Assembly: GCA_903891165.1 (NCBI GenBank)
Contig: CAITDR010000674.1
Span: 1 to 47,952 of the forward strand
Direction: 5' to 3'
From: an uncultured Pseudomonadota bacterium
GTDB taxonomy: Bacteria > Myxococcota_A > UBA796 > SXON01
DNA: 47,952 nt
The position numbers were made by a program, and so were the translations under genes. Below the pieces are notes generated by a model. The model made no database searches. It was not told the DNA's origin and was given only the letters and a program-made list of their open reading frames with translations. Positions 15,164 through 22,842 of the stretch are shown here, piece by piece; positions within the stretch are counted from its first letter, which is position 1, and every line of letters starts with the position of its first letter.

Positions 15164-16687
15164 TCAGGTTCGGCGCCTCCGGGCTACCAGCAAGCCGGCC
15201 AGGGCCAGGGAGAGGGGGGCGGAGCCTGCCGCCGCACAGCCGCAAGGAGGCGGCTCGTCGCCGAGGATGGCACCGGCACCATAGACAAGATCCGGGCCTT
15301 CTTCGCCCAGATCCCGCGCACCTTCCATCATCCACTCCTTCATCTGCTCGGGCTTCCGCCGTTTTCCGGTCGCGTCTATCCACAGCGCACCCAGCCCGGC
15401 CGCGTGAGGGGTGGCCGCTGAGCTACCTTCAAAGCCGGCAAAACCATAGGTGACCGTGGTGACGGCAGAAGGGCCGACCACGTCGGGCTTGGCACGGCCA
15501 TCTTCGGTGGGGCCCTGGCTGGAATAGTCAAAAACGCTGTCCGAAGCACCATCGTAGGCGCCCACGGTGATGGCGCCTTCCGCATCTCCGGGCAGAGTCA
15601 GGTCCTCGCCGGTGGTGCGCAGGGTGGAGGGCAGCCCCAGCGGGCTGTAGAGGAAGCCGCGGAGATCCTTGAGATCTGCAACCTGCCCCTCGGAGCTAAT
15701 GCGGAGCTGGACCAAGTCCCCACAGCCAAAGACGCTGATCTCCTCCAGAGGGTGGGATCCGTGGCCACTCTGGCTGCGACTGGAGGAGCCGCAGAGGCTT
15801 CCATCCGCGTTGAATGCCTGTAAGTCCAGATCCTGCTCGGCCTCTCCCATGGGCTCGGTCCAGCGAAAGACCACCGCAAAATTGCCCAGGGTGGTGGGGA
15901 TCTGGAGGTCGGAGATGCCGCCGATGGCCACAAAACCATCGTCATTGTAGGAGAGCTCGCCAATACGATAGCGGCGGTTCTCATTGCCTGCTGCGGCAAA
16001 CCAGCTGACCCCGGCATCCACCACCTTGTCCACACAGCGGCTGACGCTGCTGCTGCCATCGGCGGGCCAGAGGTTGTCGAAACCTACGGAGGCATTGATC
16101 AGGTCTACCTTGGACTCTTTCAAAAAATCCGCCGCTGCGCAGAATTCCACGTCGGTGCCGAAGGTGGCCAGCACCAGCTCGGCCTCGGGCGCAAAATCGT
16201 GGATCACTTCGACCACCGCAGTGCCGTGATCCGAATTTTCAGGCTGTCCCCTCGAAAAATCGGTGGTGATGTCGGCGGGGCGCTCGTCGACGGGCAGTGC
16301 CTCCCAGCCGACAAAGCCAACATCCAGCACGCCGATACGCACGCCTTTCCCCTTGAGCTTTTCGTCGTGCCAGTCCTGACGCATCACCTCTGCGTAGCCC
16401 TCGGTGACGGTGTTTTTGGGGGTGGGACGCCAGGGTTTTCGGATCCGCTCCACCCCCGGAAGTGCCGCCAGACCGACTATCTCAGAGGGAGCGAGCCGAA
16501 TTTGCAGGAGCGCTTCCGCCTCCTCCTCCACCAAAAATCCGGCATTTTCCGCCTGGAAGCGCGAGAGGCTGCCCTCGACAACCACCTGTACCTGCGGTCC
16601 GGTCGCCGTGCGCAGCTCCGGGTCGATCCGCGCCAGGAGGGGATCGTCGGGAGGGGGAGCGGCAAAGGCGAGTATACAGAGCCACAT
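15164..16687 (-). CDS. secreted S8 subtilisin-like serine protease with Myxo-CTERM-like tail
   Basis: A 507-residue secreted protease. A very short signal (MWLCILAFAA) is followed by a propeptide-like region to about residue 105. The catalytic triad is Asp122 (GVLDVGF), His154 (SDHGTA) and Ser423 (GSSAATPHA, in place of the common GTSMA), with oxyanion Asn235 (AAAGNE). An inserted beta domain lies between about 255 and 360, as in other subtilases with a PA- or P-like insert. The C-terminus has a CGC motif, a hydrophobic helix and RRRR, the three-part pattern of Myxo-CTERM sorting signals, so the mature enzyme may be anchored at the outer surface. Divergent from the glycosylase gene. Confidence 0.88.
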   Translation of the reverse strand: MWLCILAFAAPPPDDPLLARIDPELRTATGPQVQVVVEGSLSRFQAENAGFLVEEEAEALLQIRLAPSEIVGLAALPGVERIRKPWRPTPKNTVTEGYAEVMRQDWHDEKLKGKGVRIGVLDVGFVGWEALPVDERPADITTDFSRGQPENSDHGTAVVEVIHDFAPEAELVLATFGTDVEFCAAADFLKESKVDLINASVGFDNLWPADGSSSVSRCVDKVVDAGVSWFAAAGNENRRYRIGELSYNDDGFVAIGGISDLQIPTTLGNFAVVFRWTEPMGEAEQDLDLQAFNADGSLCGSSSRSQSGHGSHPLEEISVFGCGDLVQLRISSEGQVADLKDLRGFLYSPLGLPSTLRTTGEDLTLPGDAEGAITVGAYDGASDSVFDYSSQGPTEDGRAKPDVVGPSAVTTVTYGFAGFEGSSAATPHAAGLGALWIDATGKRRKPEQMKEWMMEGARDLGEEGPDLVYGAGAILGDEPPPCGCAAAGSAPLSLALAGLLVARRRRT

Positions 16688-16749
16688 CAGCCTCTTTTAG
16701 CCGGATTTGCGCCCCTGGTAAGGGCCGACCGCGTGCTTAATGTTGAAGC

Positions 16750-17367
16750 ATGCGACCGCTTCCCGCCGAATTTTATGCCCGCGATGCACTGGAGGTGGCC
16801 TACGACCTGATCGGCTGCACCATCACCGTCGGAGAAGTCTCGGTGAAAATCACCGAAGTCGAAGCCTACCGCCACCCCGGCGACACCGCCAACCATGCCC
16901 GCTTCGGGCGCACCCCTCGCAACGCGCCCATGTGGGGGCCACCCGGACATGCCTATATCTACCTATGCTATGGCCTGCACCGGATGCTGAACCTGGTGAC
17001 CGGGAAGGAAGGAGAGGCGGAGGCGGTGCTGATCCGTGCAGCGGAGCCTGTGGAGGGGCTTTCGCTGATTCGGGAGCGTCGTGGCGGAAAATCCGGGCCG
17101 GTGTTGCTGACGGGACCGGGAAAGGTGGGCGCGGCGCTGGGCCTGCCGATGGCGTGGTCGGGACGGCCCTTGGACGCGGAGATCCAGGTTTTTGCACGAT
17201 CGGAGGCCCCGCCGTTGGTCGTGGGACCGCGGGTGGGCATCGACTATGCCTCCGAGGCGGATCGGGTTGCACCCTGGCGGGTGGCGCTGGCGGGGAGTGC
17301 CTGGGTGAGCCTCCGGAAGAGTCTCAGGTCCAAGGAGGAAGCAAATACGGCCCCAGTTACGCCGTGA
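16750..17367 (+). CDS. DNA-3-methyladenine glycosylase (AAG/MPG family)
   Basis: This 205-residue enzyme removes alkylated purines such as 3-methyladenine from DNA to start base excision repair. It has the family core: KITEVEAYRHPGDTANHA with the catalytic glutamate (Glu38) and Tyr40, then GRTPRNAPMWGPPGHAYIY, YGLHRMLNLVTG and a conserved VLIRAAEP segment. The GPGKVGAALGL motif follows. Length is normal. It starts 62 bp from the divergent subtilase and its TGA stop overlaps the first palindromic element at 17364, a rare arrangement. A gene symbol such as mpg would be used in other organisms. Confidence 0.93.
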   Translation: MRPLPAEFYARDALEVAYDLIGCTITVGEVSVKITEVEAYRHPGDTANHARFGRTPRNAPMWGPPGHAYIYLCYGLHRMLNLVTGKEGEAEAVLIRAAEPVEGLSLIRERRGGKSGPVLLTGPGKVGAALGLPMAWSGRPLDAEIQVFARSEAPPLVVGPRVGIDYASEADRVAPWRVALAGSAWVSLRKSLRSKEEANTAPVTP

Positions 17368-17383
17368 CTCGGATCAGAGTCAC
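17364..17383. repeat. 20-bp palindromic element, copy 2
   Basis: GTGACTC-GGATCA-GAGTCAC. The left arm includes the TGA stop of the glycosylase gene. Identical to copy 3, and different from copy 1 only at two central bases. Confidence 0.75.
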
Positions 17384-17419
17384 GTTGGATAAGAGAGGTA
17401 GATCGTACATCGAAGGGAC

Positions 17420-17439
17420 GTGACTCGGATCAGAGTCAC
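17420..17439. repeat. 20-bp palindromic element, copy 3
   Basis: GTGACTC-GGATCA-GAGTCAC, 56 bp downstream of copy 2, ending 8 bp before the convergent aldolase stop. Confidence 0.75.
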
Positions 17440-17447
17440 GATCTGTC

Positions 17448-18191
17448 CTAGCGATACCGACGCAGGGCTTCCTGCACCAGCGCGGCCACATCGGCCACCG
17501 GCGCGGGCGGAGCGGCGGCACTCGGGATTGGCCGGGCCCCCCCGCCCAGTCCCGCCTTTTTCCGGGCTTCCAACAGCTTTTCCACATCCTCAGTTGGAAT
17601 CGGACGGGGCCCGCCTAGCTGCCGGGCCACCAGCTGAATCCGCGCCAGGTGTTCCACCAGCTCCATCCGCAGGTAGGCGGTCTCTGCATCGCTGCCGACA
17701 GTGAGCACGCCATGGTTGCCGAGAAGTACAGCATCTACATCGGCAATCACCGACTCCAGACCCGCCGTGGAGCTGCCCGGGGCCGCATAGGCCACCGTGG
17801 GCACACAGGCCCCCAACGACACCACCGGCTCGGCCATAAAGGGGGGATCAAACAGCGCTTCCCCGCTCACCGCAAAGCCAGTGGCGGTGGGCGGGTGGGC
17901 GTGCAGCACCCAACTTACGTCGGGGCGCGCGCGAAACACCGCGAGGTGCAATGCAAATTCGGAAAAGACCTTGCGGCCTCCCGAGAGCACCTTGCCCTCG
18001 GTATCCAGGACCAACAGGCTCTCCGGGCTGACATCGGCCTTGGAAACGGCGGTGGGGCTGGCCAGAAAGCCGCCGCTCTCCAGCCGGATACTCACATTAC
18101 CATCGTGATTGGCCACCCAACCGCGGGCGTGGACCCGCTGACAGAGCTGGCTGGCCTCCCGACGGAGGACTTCTTCAGGAAGCAGACGCAT
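17448..18191 (-). CDS. class II aldolase/adducin-family protein
   Basis: A 247-residue protein of the fuculose-phosphate aldolase fold, which cleaves or dehydrates phosphosugars using zinc. The zinc ligands are His97 and His99 (VLHAHPP) and His160 (GNHG); the catalytic Glu is Glu78 (SEFALH); GNVSIRL near residue 31 is the phosphate-binding strand. The last 40 residues (Pro/Ala-rich, ending in an AALVQEALRRYR helix) go beyond the core. The family also includes ribulose-phosphate epimerases, RhaD and MtnB, so the substrate is open. It lies 21 bp after the thiolase gene on the same strand. Confidence 0.85.
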   Translation of the reverse strand: MRLLPEEVLRREASQLCQRVHARGWVANHDGNVSIRLESGGFLASPTAVSKADVSPESLLVLDTEGKVLSGGRKVFSEFALHLAVFRARPDVSWVLHAHPPTATGFAVSGEALFDPPFMAEPVVSLGACVPTVAYAAPGSSTAGLESVIADVDAVLLGNHGVLTVGSDAETAYLRMELVEHLARIQLVARQLGGPRPIPTEDVEKLLEARKKAGLGGGARPIPSAAAPPAPVADVAALVQEALRRYR

Positions 18192-18212
18192 GATCCCCGG
18201 ATAACACGCTGC

Positions 18213-19397
18213 TCACAGCGCTTCGACGATCACCGTCATGCCCTGACCCCCACCGATGCAGGCCGAGCCGAGGCCGAAGCGCTCTTTCCGGCGGCGAAGC
18301 TGGTGGATCAGCGTGCCGGTGATGCGTGCACCCGAGGCGCCCAGCGGGTGCCCCAGCGCGATGGCGCCGCCGTTGATGTTGGTGATGCTGCGATCCAGGC
18401 CCAGCTCCTTTTCCACGGCGAGGTACTGGGGCGCAAAGGCTTCGTTGATCTCGACCAGGGCCATCTGATCCAGGGTCATCCCTGCTTTTGCCAGGGCGCG
18501 ACGCGAGGCGGGCGCCGGGCCGATGCCCATGATCGTGGGGTCACAGCCCGATGTACCCCAGCTCACCAGCCGGGCGATCGGCGTCAAACCGTTCTTTTCG
18601 GCCCAGTCGGCGTCGGCCAGGATCAACGAGGCGGCACCGTCGCAGATACCGGAGGCATTTCCAGCAGTGATAAAGCCATCTTTGCGGAAGAAGGGTGGCA
18701 GACCGGCCAGGATCTCGCGGGTGGTCTGAGTGCGAGGGTGTTCGTCTTTGCGGAACTCCACCGTACCTTTTTTGCTCTTGATGGCGAAGGGGATGATCTC
18801 GTCGTCAAAACGACCGGCGGCATCCGCTGCGGCCCAGCGCGCCTGGGACTGGTAGGCCACCTCGTCCACCTCTACCCGGGTCAGCTTGTAGAGATCCGCC
18901 AGCTTCTCCGCCGTTTGTGCCATGGGCAGGCCGGTATAGCTGTCGGTCAGGCACTCCCAGAGCAGATCCTTCATCACCGGGGGGCGCCCGAATTTCGAGC
19001 CTTCGCGCAGGCCAAACATCACATGGGGCGCCATGCTCATCGCCTCGGAGCCGCCCACGAGGCAGACGTTGGCCTCACCCAAGAGGATCTGCCCGGCGCC
19101 GCTGGCGATGGCTTCGAAGCCTGATCCGCAGAGCCGGTTTACGGTGAGGGCAGGTACTTCCTGGGGAATACCCGCCTTCAGCCCGACGTGGCGCGCCATG
19201 TAGATGGCGTCCAAGGAGCTCTGCAGCACGTTGCCGTAGATCACCTGGTCCACCTGATCAGGCCGCACACCCGCGCGCTTCATGGCCTCTACCGCGGTGG
19301 GGACCGCGAGATCCTGGGCGTTGAAGTCTTTTAACGTGCCACCCTGGGTGCCAAAGGCGGTGCGGACAGCGGAGAGGAAGACAACAGAGCGGGCCAC
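18213..19397 (-). CDS. acetyl-CoA C-acyltransferase (thiolase)
   Basis: A 394-residue thiolase of the AtoB/PhaA type. The acyl-accepting cysteine is Cys90 (NRLCGSG), the active-site histidine is in ALGHPLGASG, and the second cysteine is in SACIGGGQG near the C-terminus; NEAFAPQ is also present. The enzyme condenses or cleaves acetyl-CoA units in beta-oxidation or polyhydroxyalkanoate/isoprenoid synthesis; direction is not given by the sequence. It is not next to other beta-oxidation genes, being between a class II aldolase and a small unknown gene, so its pathway role is unclear. Confidence 0.95.
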   Translation of the reverse strand: MARSVVFLSAVRTAFGTQGGTLKDFNAQDLAVPTAVEAMKRAGVRPDQVDQVIYGNVLQSSLDAIYMARHVGLKAGIPQEVPALTVNRLCGSGFEAIASGAGQILLGEANVCLVGGSEAMSMAPHVMFGLREGSKFGRPPVMKDLLWECLTDSYTGLPMAQTAEKLADLYKLTRVEVDEVAYQSQARWAAADAAGRFDDEIIPFAIKSKKGTVEFRKDEHPRTQTTREILAGLPPFFRKDGFITAGNASGICDGAASLILADADWAEKNGLTPIARLVSWGTSGCDPTIMGIGPAPASRRALAKAGMTLDQMALVEINEAFAPQYLAVEKELGLDRSITNINGGAIALGHPLGASGARITGTLIHQLRRRKERFGLGSACIGGGQGMTVIVEAL

Positions 19398-19421
19398 GGG
19401 GACTCCAGATGGAGCCGCCTT

Positions 19422-19895
19422 CTAACGCGGCAGCAGCACCCGTCGCCAAAAGCCCACCACCTCTCCTTCGGGTTCTCCCTTGGGACGCAGCACCCACAGC
19501 TCCACACTGGAAAGTTGGGCCTCCCAGCGGCTCACCAGGGACTCCAGGGCACTCTCTCCTGCCGCCGTCACCTCGGCGGCCACCACCACCAGCCCCGGTC
19601 GGGCCGGCAGCTCGGTGATGCCGGTACGCAGGCGCCGCTCCAGGCTGCCCCGCTGCACCGGATCCTCCACACGCAGCCGCTCCAGGCGGGGTCGGGCCTC
19701 CACAATCACCTGCTCGCCGCGGGGTCCCCGCCAGATCCCATCAAAACTGCTGCGTCCCCCTCCCCCGATCCGCCGCCAGCCAGGGCCGAAGAAGTGGGTA
19801 GAATGTTGTACGATAGGATACAGAAGCTCGCGCTCGCCGGGCAACTCCGGGCATATCTCGTGGGCTTCTTCAAGGGAGAGCGGGTGGATACGCAT
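19422..19895 (-). CDS. hypothetical protein coupled to isopropylmalate-type dehydrogenase
   Basis: I do not recognise this 157-residue soluble protein. It has no signal peptide or membrane segment and is rich in Arg and Glu. The centre has alternating strands and helices (SSFDGIWRGPRGEQVIVEARPRL, written here as two adjoining parts: SSFDGIWRGPRG and EQVIVEARPRL) with a late LVVVAAEVTAAGESALESL segment, which suggests a small alpha/beta fold. The ATG at 19895 overlaps the stop of the dehydrogenase gene as TGATG; a TTG one codon earlier is the alternative. Coupling is the only clue to its function. Confidence 0.65.
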   Translation of the reverse strand: MRIHPLSLEEAHEICPELPGERELLYPIVQHSTHFFGPGWRRIGGGGRSSFDGIWRGPRGEQVIVEARPRLERLRVEDPVQRGSLERRLRTGITELPARPGLVVVAAEVTAAGESALESLVSRWEAQLSSVELWVLRPKGEPEGEVVGFWRRVLLPR

Positions 19896-20929
19896 CAAAG
19901 TCGTGCCAGCACGGCGTCTCCTGCGGCGGTGGTGCCCAGGTTTCCACCCAATTCGCGGGTTACCGCGCCGTCTTCCAGGCAGCGGCGCACCGCCTCCTCC
20001 ACGCGGAATGCGGCGTCCTTGCGGCCCAGGTGTTCCAACATCAGCGAGGCGGTCAACATAGCAGCAAGGGGATTGGCAAGGTTCTTTCCAGCAATATCGG
20101 GGGCGGAGCCGTGGACCGGCTCGAACATGGCAGCCACACCGGGGTTGATGTTGGCCGAAGCCGCCAACCCCAGCCCGCCGATGAGCGCCGAGCCCAGGTC
20201 GGTGAGGATATCGCCAAACAGGTTGTTGGTCACGATGACGTCGAAGGCTTCCGGGGTCTGCACCATCTTCATGGCCGCCACATCGACATACAGGTGGGAA
20301 GCCTGGATTTCGGGGTAGTCCTTGGCCACAAGCTTGTAGACCCGCTGCCAGAGCTCGTGCCCGTGCCGCATCGCGTTGGCTTTGTCACTCATACACACCC
20401 GTTTTTTGCCATGTGCGCGGGCATAGTCAAAGGCGGCGCGCAGGATCCGCTCCACCCCTTTGCGGGTGTTGATCTCCTGCTCAATGGCAATCTCGTCTTC
20501 GCTGTCGCGCTTGAACTGACCACCGATGCCGGTGTACATGCCCTCGGTATTCTCCCGGAATACCACAAAATTGACCTCTTTCCGCCCTTTTCCACGAAGA
20601 GGGCAGTAGCGATCATCCAGCAGCTTGCAGGGCCGGAAGTTGATGTAGAGGTCGAGGCGGAAACGCATCCCCAGGAGGATTTCCTTGGCATGTTCGTTGT
20701 TCGGCACACGGGGATCGCCAAAAGCGCCCAGGTACACCGCGTCGAACTCGTTGCGGAAGCGCTGGAGCACATCCTCGGGCAGGGTGGTGCCATCGCGCAG
20801 GTAGCGGTCGGCGCCCAGATCAAAATGTTCGTAGGTCAGATCTGGGGCCACGACGGATAGTACGCGTAGACCCTGCTCAATCACCTCAGATCCAATTCCG
20901 TCACCTGGAAGTACCGCAATCCTGCTCAC
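19895..20929 (-). CDS. isopropylmalate/isocitrate-family dehydrogenase (probably LeuB-type)
   Basis: A member of the beta-decarboxylating dehydrogenase family. It starts with RIAVLPGDGIGSEV, has RENTEGMYTGIG, a Lys/Asp-rich active site around DVAAMKMVQTPEAFDVIVT and the NLFGDILTDLGSALIGGLG metal/NAD signature, followed by FEPVHGSAPDIAGKNLANP. The RFRLDLYINFRP segment is closest, from memory, to 3-isopropylmalate dehydrogenases of the actinobacterial type, so leucine synthesis is the first guess; tartrate or D-malate dehydrogenase is possible. I start at GTG 20929, preceded by GGAGGAGAG, giving 344 residues; a frame opening to 21016 adds an unrelated leader. No other leu gene is present. Confidence 0.85.
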   Translation of the reverse strand: MSRIAVLPGDGIGSEVIEQGLRVLSVVAPDLTYEHFDLGADRYLRDGTTLPEDVLQRFRNEFDAVYLGAFGDPRVPNNEHAKEILLGMRFRLDLYINFRPCKLLDDRYCPLRGKGRKEVNFVVFRENTEGMYTGIGGQFKRDSEDEIAIEQEINTRKGVERILRAAFDYARAHGKKRVCMSDKANAMRHGHELWQRVYKLVAKDYPEIQASHLYVDVAAMKMVQTPEAFDVIVTNNLFGDILTDLGSALIGGLGLAASANINPGVAAMFEPVHGSAPDIAGKNLANPLAAMLTASLMLEHLGRKDAAFRVEEAVRRCLEDGAVTRELGGNLGTTAAGDAVLARL

Positions 20930-21068
20930 GCTCTCTCCTCCGCTAACGACCTTCCTTATCCGAAAAAAGCCCATGATGCACCCCGGAGCTGTGAATGCCT
21001 GTACGCAGCGGCACATCGGGGCAAACTCAGGTTAGCCTTCCACAGCGAGGGCGGCGTGCGGAGGGCGG

Positions 21069-22277
21069 ATGGCCGGCTATAGAATTCGACGGGGAAGTCA
21101 AGAATTCCCCGTCTCTGACCTGGACTCCCTGGTGAAGCTCGCCCGGGACGGTCGTCTTGTGCCCGAAGACCCGGTCCTTGTGGGGGACCAGTGGGTACGG
21201 GCGGACAGCCTCGCCGCCCTGCGCCCCCACCTGGGCGCCGATCCCTGGGCGATCTGGGAGAATGCCGAGCGTCTGGATGCCGAGGCCGTGTACCGGGCCG
21301 CCCTGGCCGCCGGGGAGCAGGTGGCCGATCTGACCGATGAGCAGCTACGGCCGCTCATGGTGCTGGAGGCCAACCAGCCCACCGCTCCGGCCTCCCCCCC
21401 TCTTTCCGTAAGCTCCCCCACCGAGCTGACCGATCCGGGCCAGCCTGTGGCCGCCGAGCCCCCTGCTCCCGGCGCCGCCCCCTCTACGACCTGGGTCCCT
21501 CCCCCTCCCCCTGAGCCTCGCCCGGATGCCAAAAAAGGGGAGGAACGCCGCCCGGAACTCTCTCTGGTCACCGGCGGGCAACCCCACAGCGACCGGCGGA
21601 AGCCTCCTACCGAACGGCCGCGCAGCGAACGCACCGCCGAGGGCACCGAGGTCATCCGCCTCCCCCGCCCGCGTGAGCCCTTTGATCTGCCTCGGACCGA
21701 GCGCCGTCCTCCGTCTGGCCTGCGTCCTCTTCGGCTTCTAACCTGGGTTTTTGTGGGCCTGATCGTCGCAATGCTGGGTTGGGTTTCTTACCAGTTGAGT
21801 CGCCCGCCACGTATCAACCCGGAGGATGGCATCCTGCCCCGCAGCGAGCTGCCCGTTCCGCCGCCACCTTCGACGGTACAGTTGCTGGAAAAGGAGCTCC
21901 GTACTTCTCTTCCGCCCAATCCGCGCCCGATTGTGGAGGCCGGAAATCTGCCCGACAACCTGACCATCGAGCTGCAGCAGATGCGGGTGGATGTGGTGAC
22001 GGTCGAGGCGGTGGTAACCAAATGGGCAGGTCGAAAGGAGGATCAGCCGCAGGCGGCGGAGATCCACATCACCGTTCGGCCCAGCGAAGCCCTGGAGCGC
22101 GACATGGGCGCCATTGGCCTGGTGGTGGGTCGTTATGTGAGCCTCTATCGCCTGGCGGTGCCGGTGTTTGAGGTGATTGTGATAACCGGAGATCAGGCGG
22201 CGAAACGGGATTTTGACGCAGCACGTTCCTCTAATTTCTACGAGGAGCGGCTGAGCCTGGAGCAATGGCTGGAGTAG
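21069..22277 (+). CDS. membrane protein with GYF-like N-terminus and proline-rich stalk
   Basis: A 402-residue protein with one transmembrane segment near 225-245 (LLTWVFVGLIVAMLGWVSY). The first 70 residues (SLVKLARDGRLVPEDPVLVG and DQWVRADSLAALRPHL) look like the GYF_2-type domain often fused to bacterial membrane proteins. Residues 100-220 are a proline-, arginine- and glutamate-rich disordered stalk on the cytoplasmic side. The 150-residue part after the membrane segment is outside the cytoplasm and contains an alpha/beta pattern (NLTIELQQMRVDVVTVEAVV) of unknown type. The ATG at 21069 follows GGAGG. The gene ends one base before the convergent peroxiredoxin-fold gene. Confidence 0.75.
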   Translation: MAGYRIRRGSQEFPVSDLDSLVKLARDGRLVPEDPVLVGDQWVRADSLAALRPHLGADPWAIWENAERLDAEAVYRAALAAGEQVADLTDEQLRPLMVLEANQPTAPASPPLSVSSPTELTDPGQPVAAEPPAPGAAPSTTWVPPPPPEPRPDAKKGEERRPELSLVTGGQPHSDRRKPPTERPRSERTAEGTEVIRLPRPREPFDLPRTERRPPSGLRPLRLLTWVFVGLIVAMLGWVSYQLSRPPRINPEDGILPRSELPVPPPPSTVQLLEKELRTSLPPNPRPIVEAGNLPDNLTIELQQMRVDVVTVEAVVTKWAGRKEDQPQAAEIHITVRPSEALERDMGAIGLVVGRYVSLYRLAVPVFEVIVITGDQAAKRDFDAARSSNFYEERLSLEQWLE

Positions 22278-22278
22278 C

Positions 22279-22812
22279 CTACATCCCCGTCTTGGACACC
22301 TGCTGCAAGGCCGCCACCGAGCGCAAGATGGCTTCCACACTGGGATTCCCCCGGTTGCCAAGGCGCAGCTTTCGCTCGGGATTCACAAGGTAGACCGTGC
22401 GCAAGAACACCGGACGCAGCGGAAGCTGAAGACAGGCACGGAACTGCCGGGCCACCGAGCCCCCCCGGTCGGTGAGCAGCGGAAATGTGATGCCGGCCTC
22501 GGTGGCAAAGGCTTCGTGGCTTTCGGCTTCAGCGATGTTGAATCCAAAAATCTTAACTTTCAACCGATCGAACTCGGGGAGGAGCTTCTGGAATGCCAGC
22601 AGTTGCTCACGATCCTGTGTGCCGCCGTCCTGCACATAGAAGACCATGACCGACCAGTGTTTTCCCTGGCGGTGCCAGCTGTTGTCCCAACTTTGAAGGT
22701 GCCACTCCGGGGCGGTCTCGCCCTCGGGCAGCAGCTTGGGAAAAAAGCGCTCGCGCAGCGACTCCTGGAGAGCGAGGGGCAGGCGATGAAATTGATCGCG
22801 GAGGGTGGACAT
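22279..22812 (-). CDS. peroxiredoxin-fold (AhpC/TSA) protein lacking the peroxidatic cysteine
   Basis: A 177-residue thioredoxin-fold protein of the AhpC/TSA type: ETAPEWHLQSW for the first strand, VMVFYVQDGGTQDREQLLAF for the active-site loop, KVKIFGFNIAE and a later ITFPLLTDRGG segment. In real peroxiredoxins the loop is PxxxTxxC; here it reads VQDGGTQDRE, and the position of the reactive cysteine is Asp or Arg. The only Cys in the protein is Cys127, outside the active site. It is therefore probably not a peroxidase; binding or structural roles are possible. The frame has no internal stop, so selenocysteine is not involved. It is the last gene of a long minus-strand run. Confidence 0.8.
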   Translation of the reverse strand: MSTLRDQFHRLPLALQESLRERFFPKLLPEGETAPEWHLQSWDNSWHRQGKHWSVMVFYVQDGGTQDREQLLAFQKLLPEFDRLKVKIFGFNIAEAESHEAFATEAGITFPLLTDRGGSVARQFRACLQLPLRPVFLRTVYLVNPERKLRLGNRGNPSVEAILRSVAALQQVSKTGM

Positions 22813-22842
22813 GGGCAGATCCAGGCGGGATGCCGCCCTAAC

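Noticed and set aside
17448..18191. Methylthioribulose-1-phosphate dehydratase (mtnB)
   Set aside because: It is 15 kb from mtnA and the sequence reads more like a fuculose-phosphate-type aldolase; the two cannot be separated firmly.
17649..19124. 491-codon open frame on the plus strand opposite aldolase and thiolase
   Set aside because: Antisense to two good enzymes, no family features.
22279..22812. Selenocysteine in the peroxiredoxin-like protein
   Set aside because: The active-site loop has no in-frame TGA; Asp or Arg sits at the usual Cys site.
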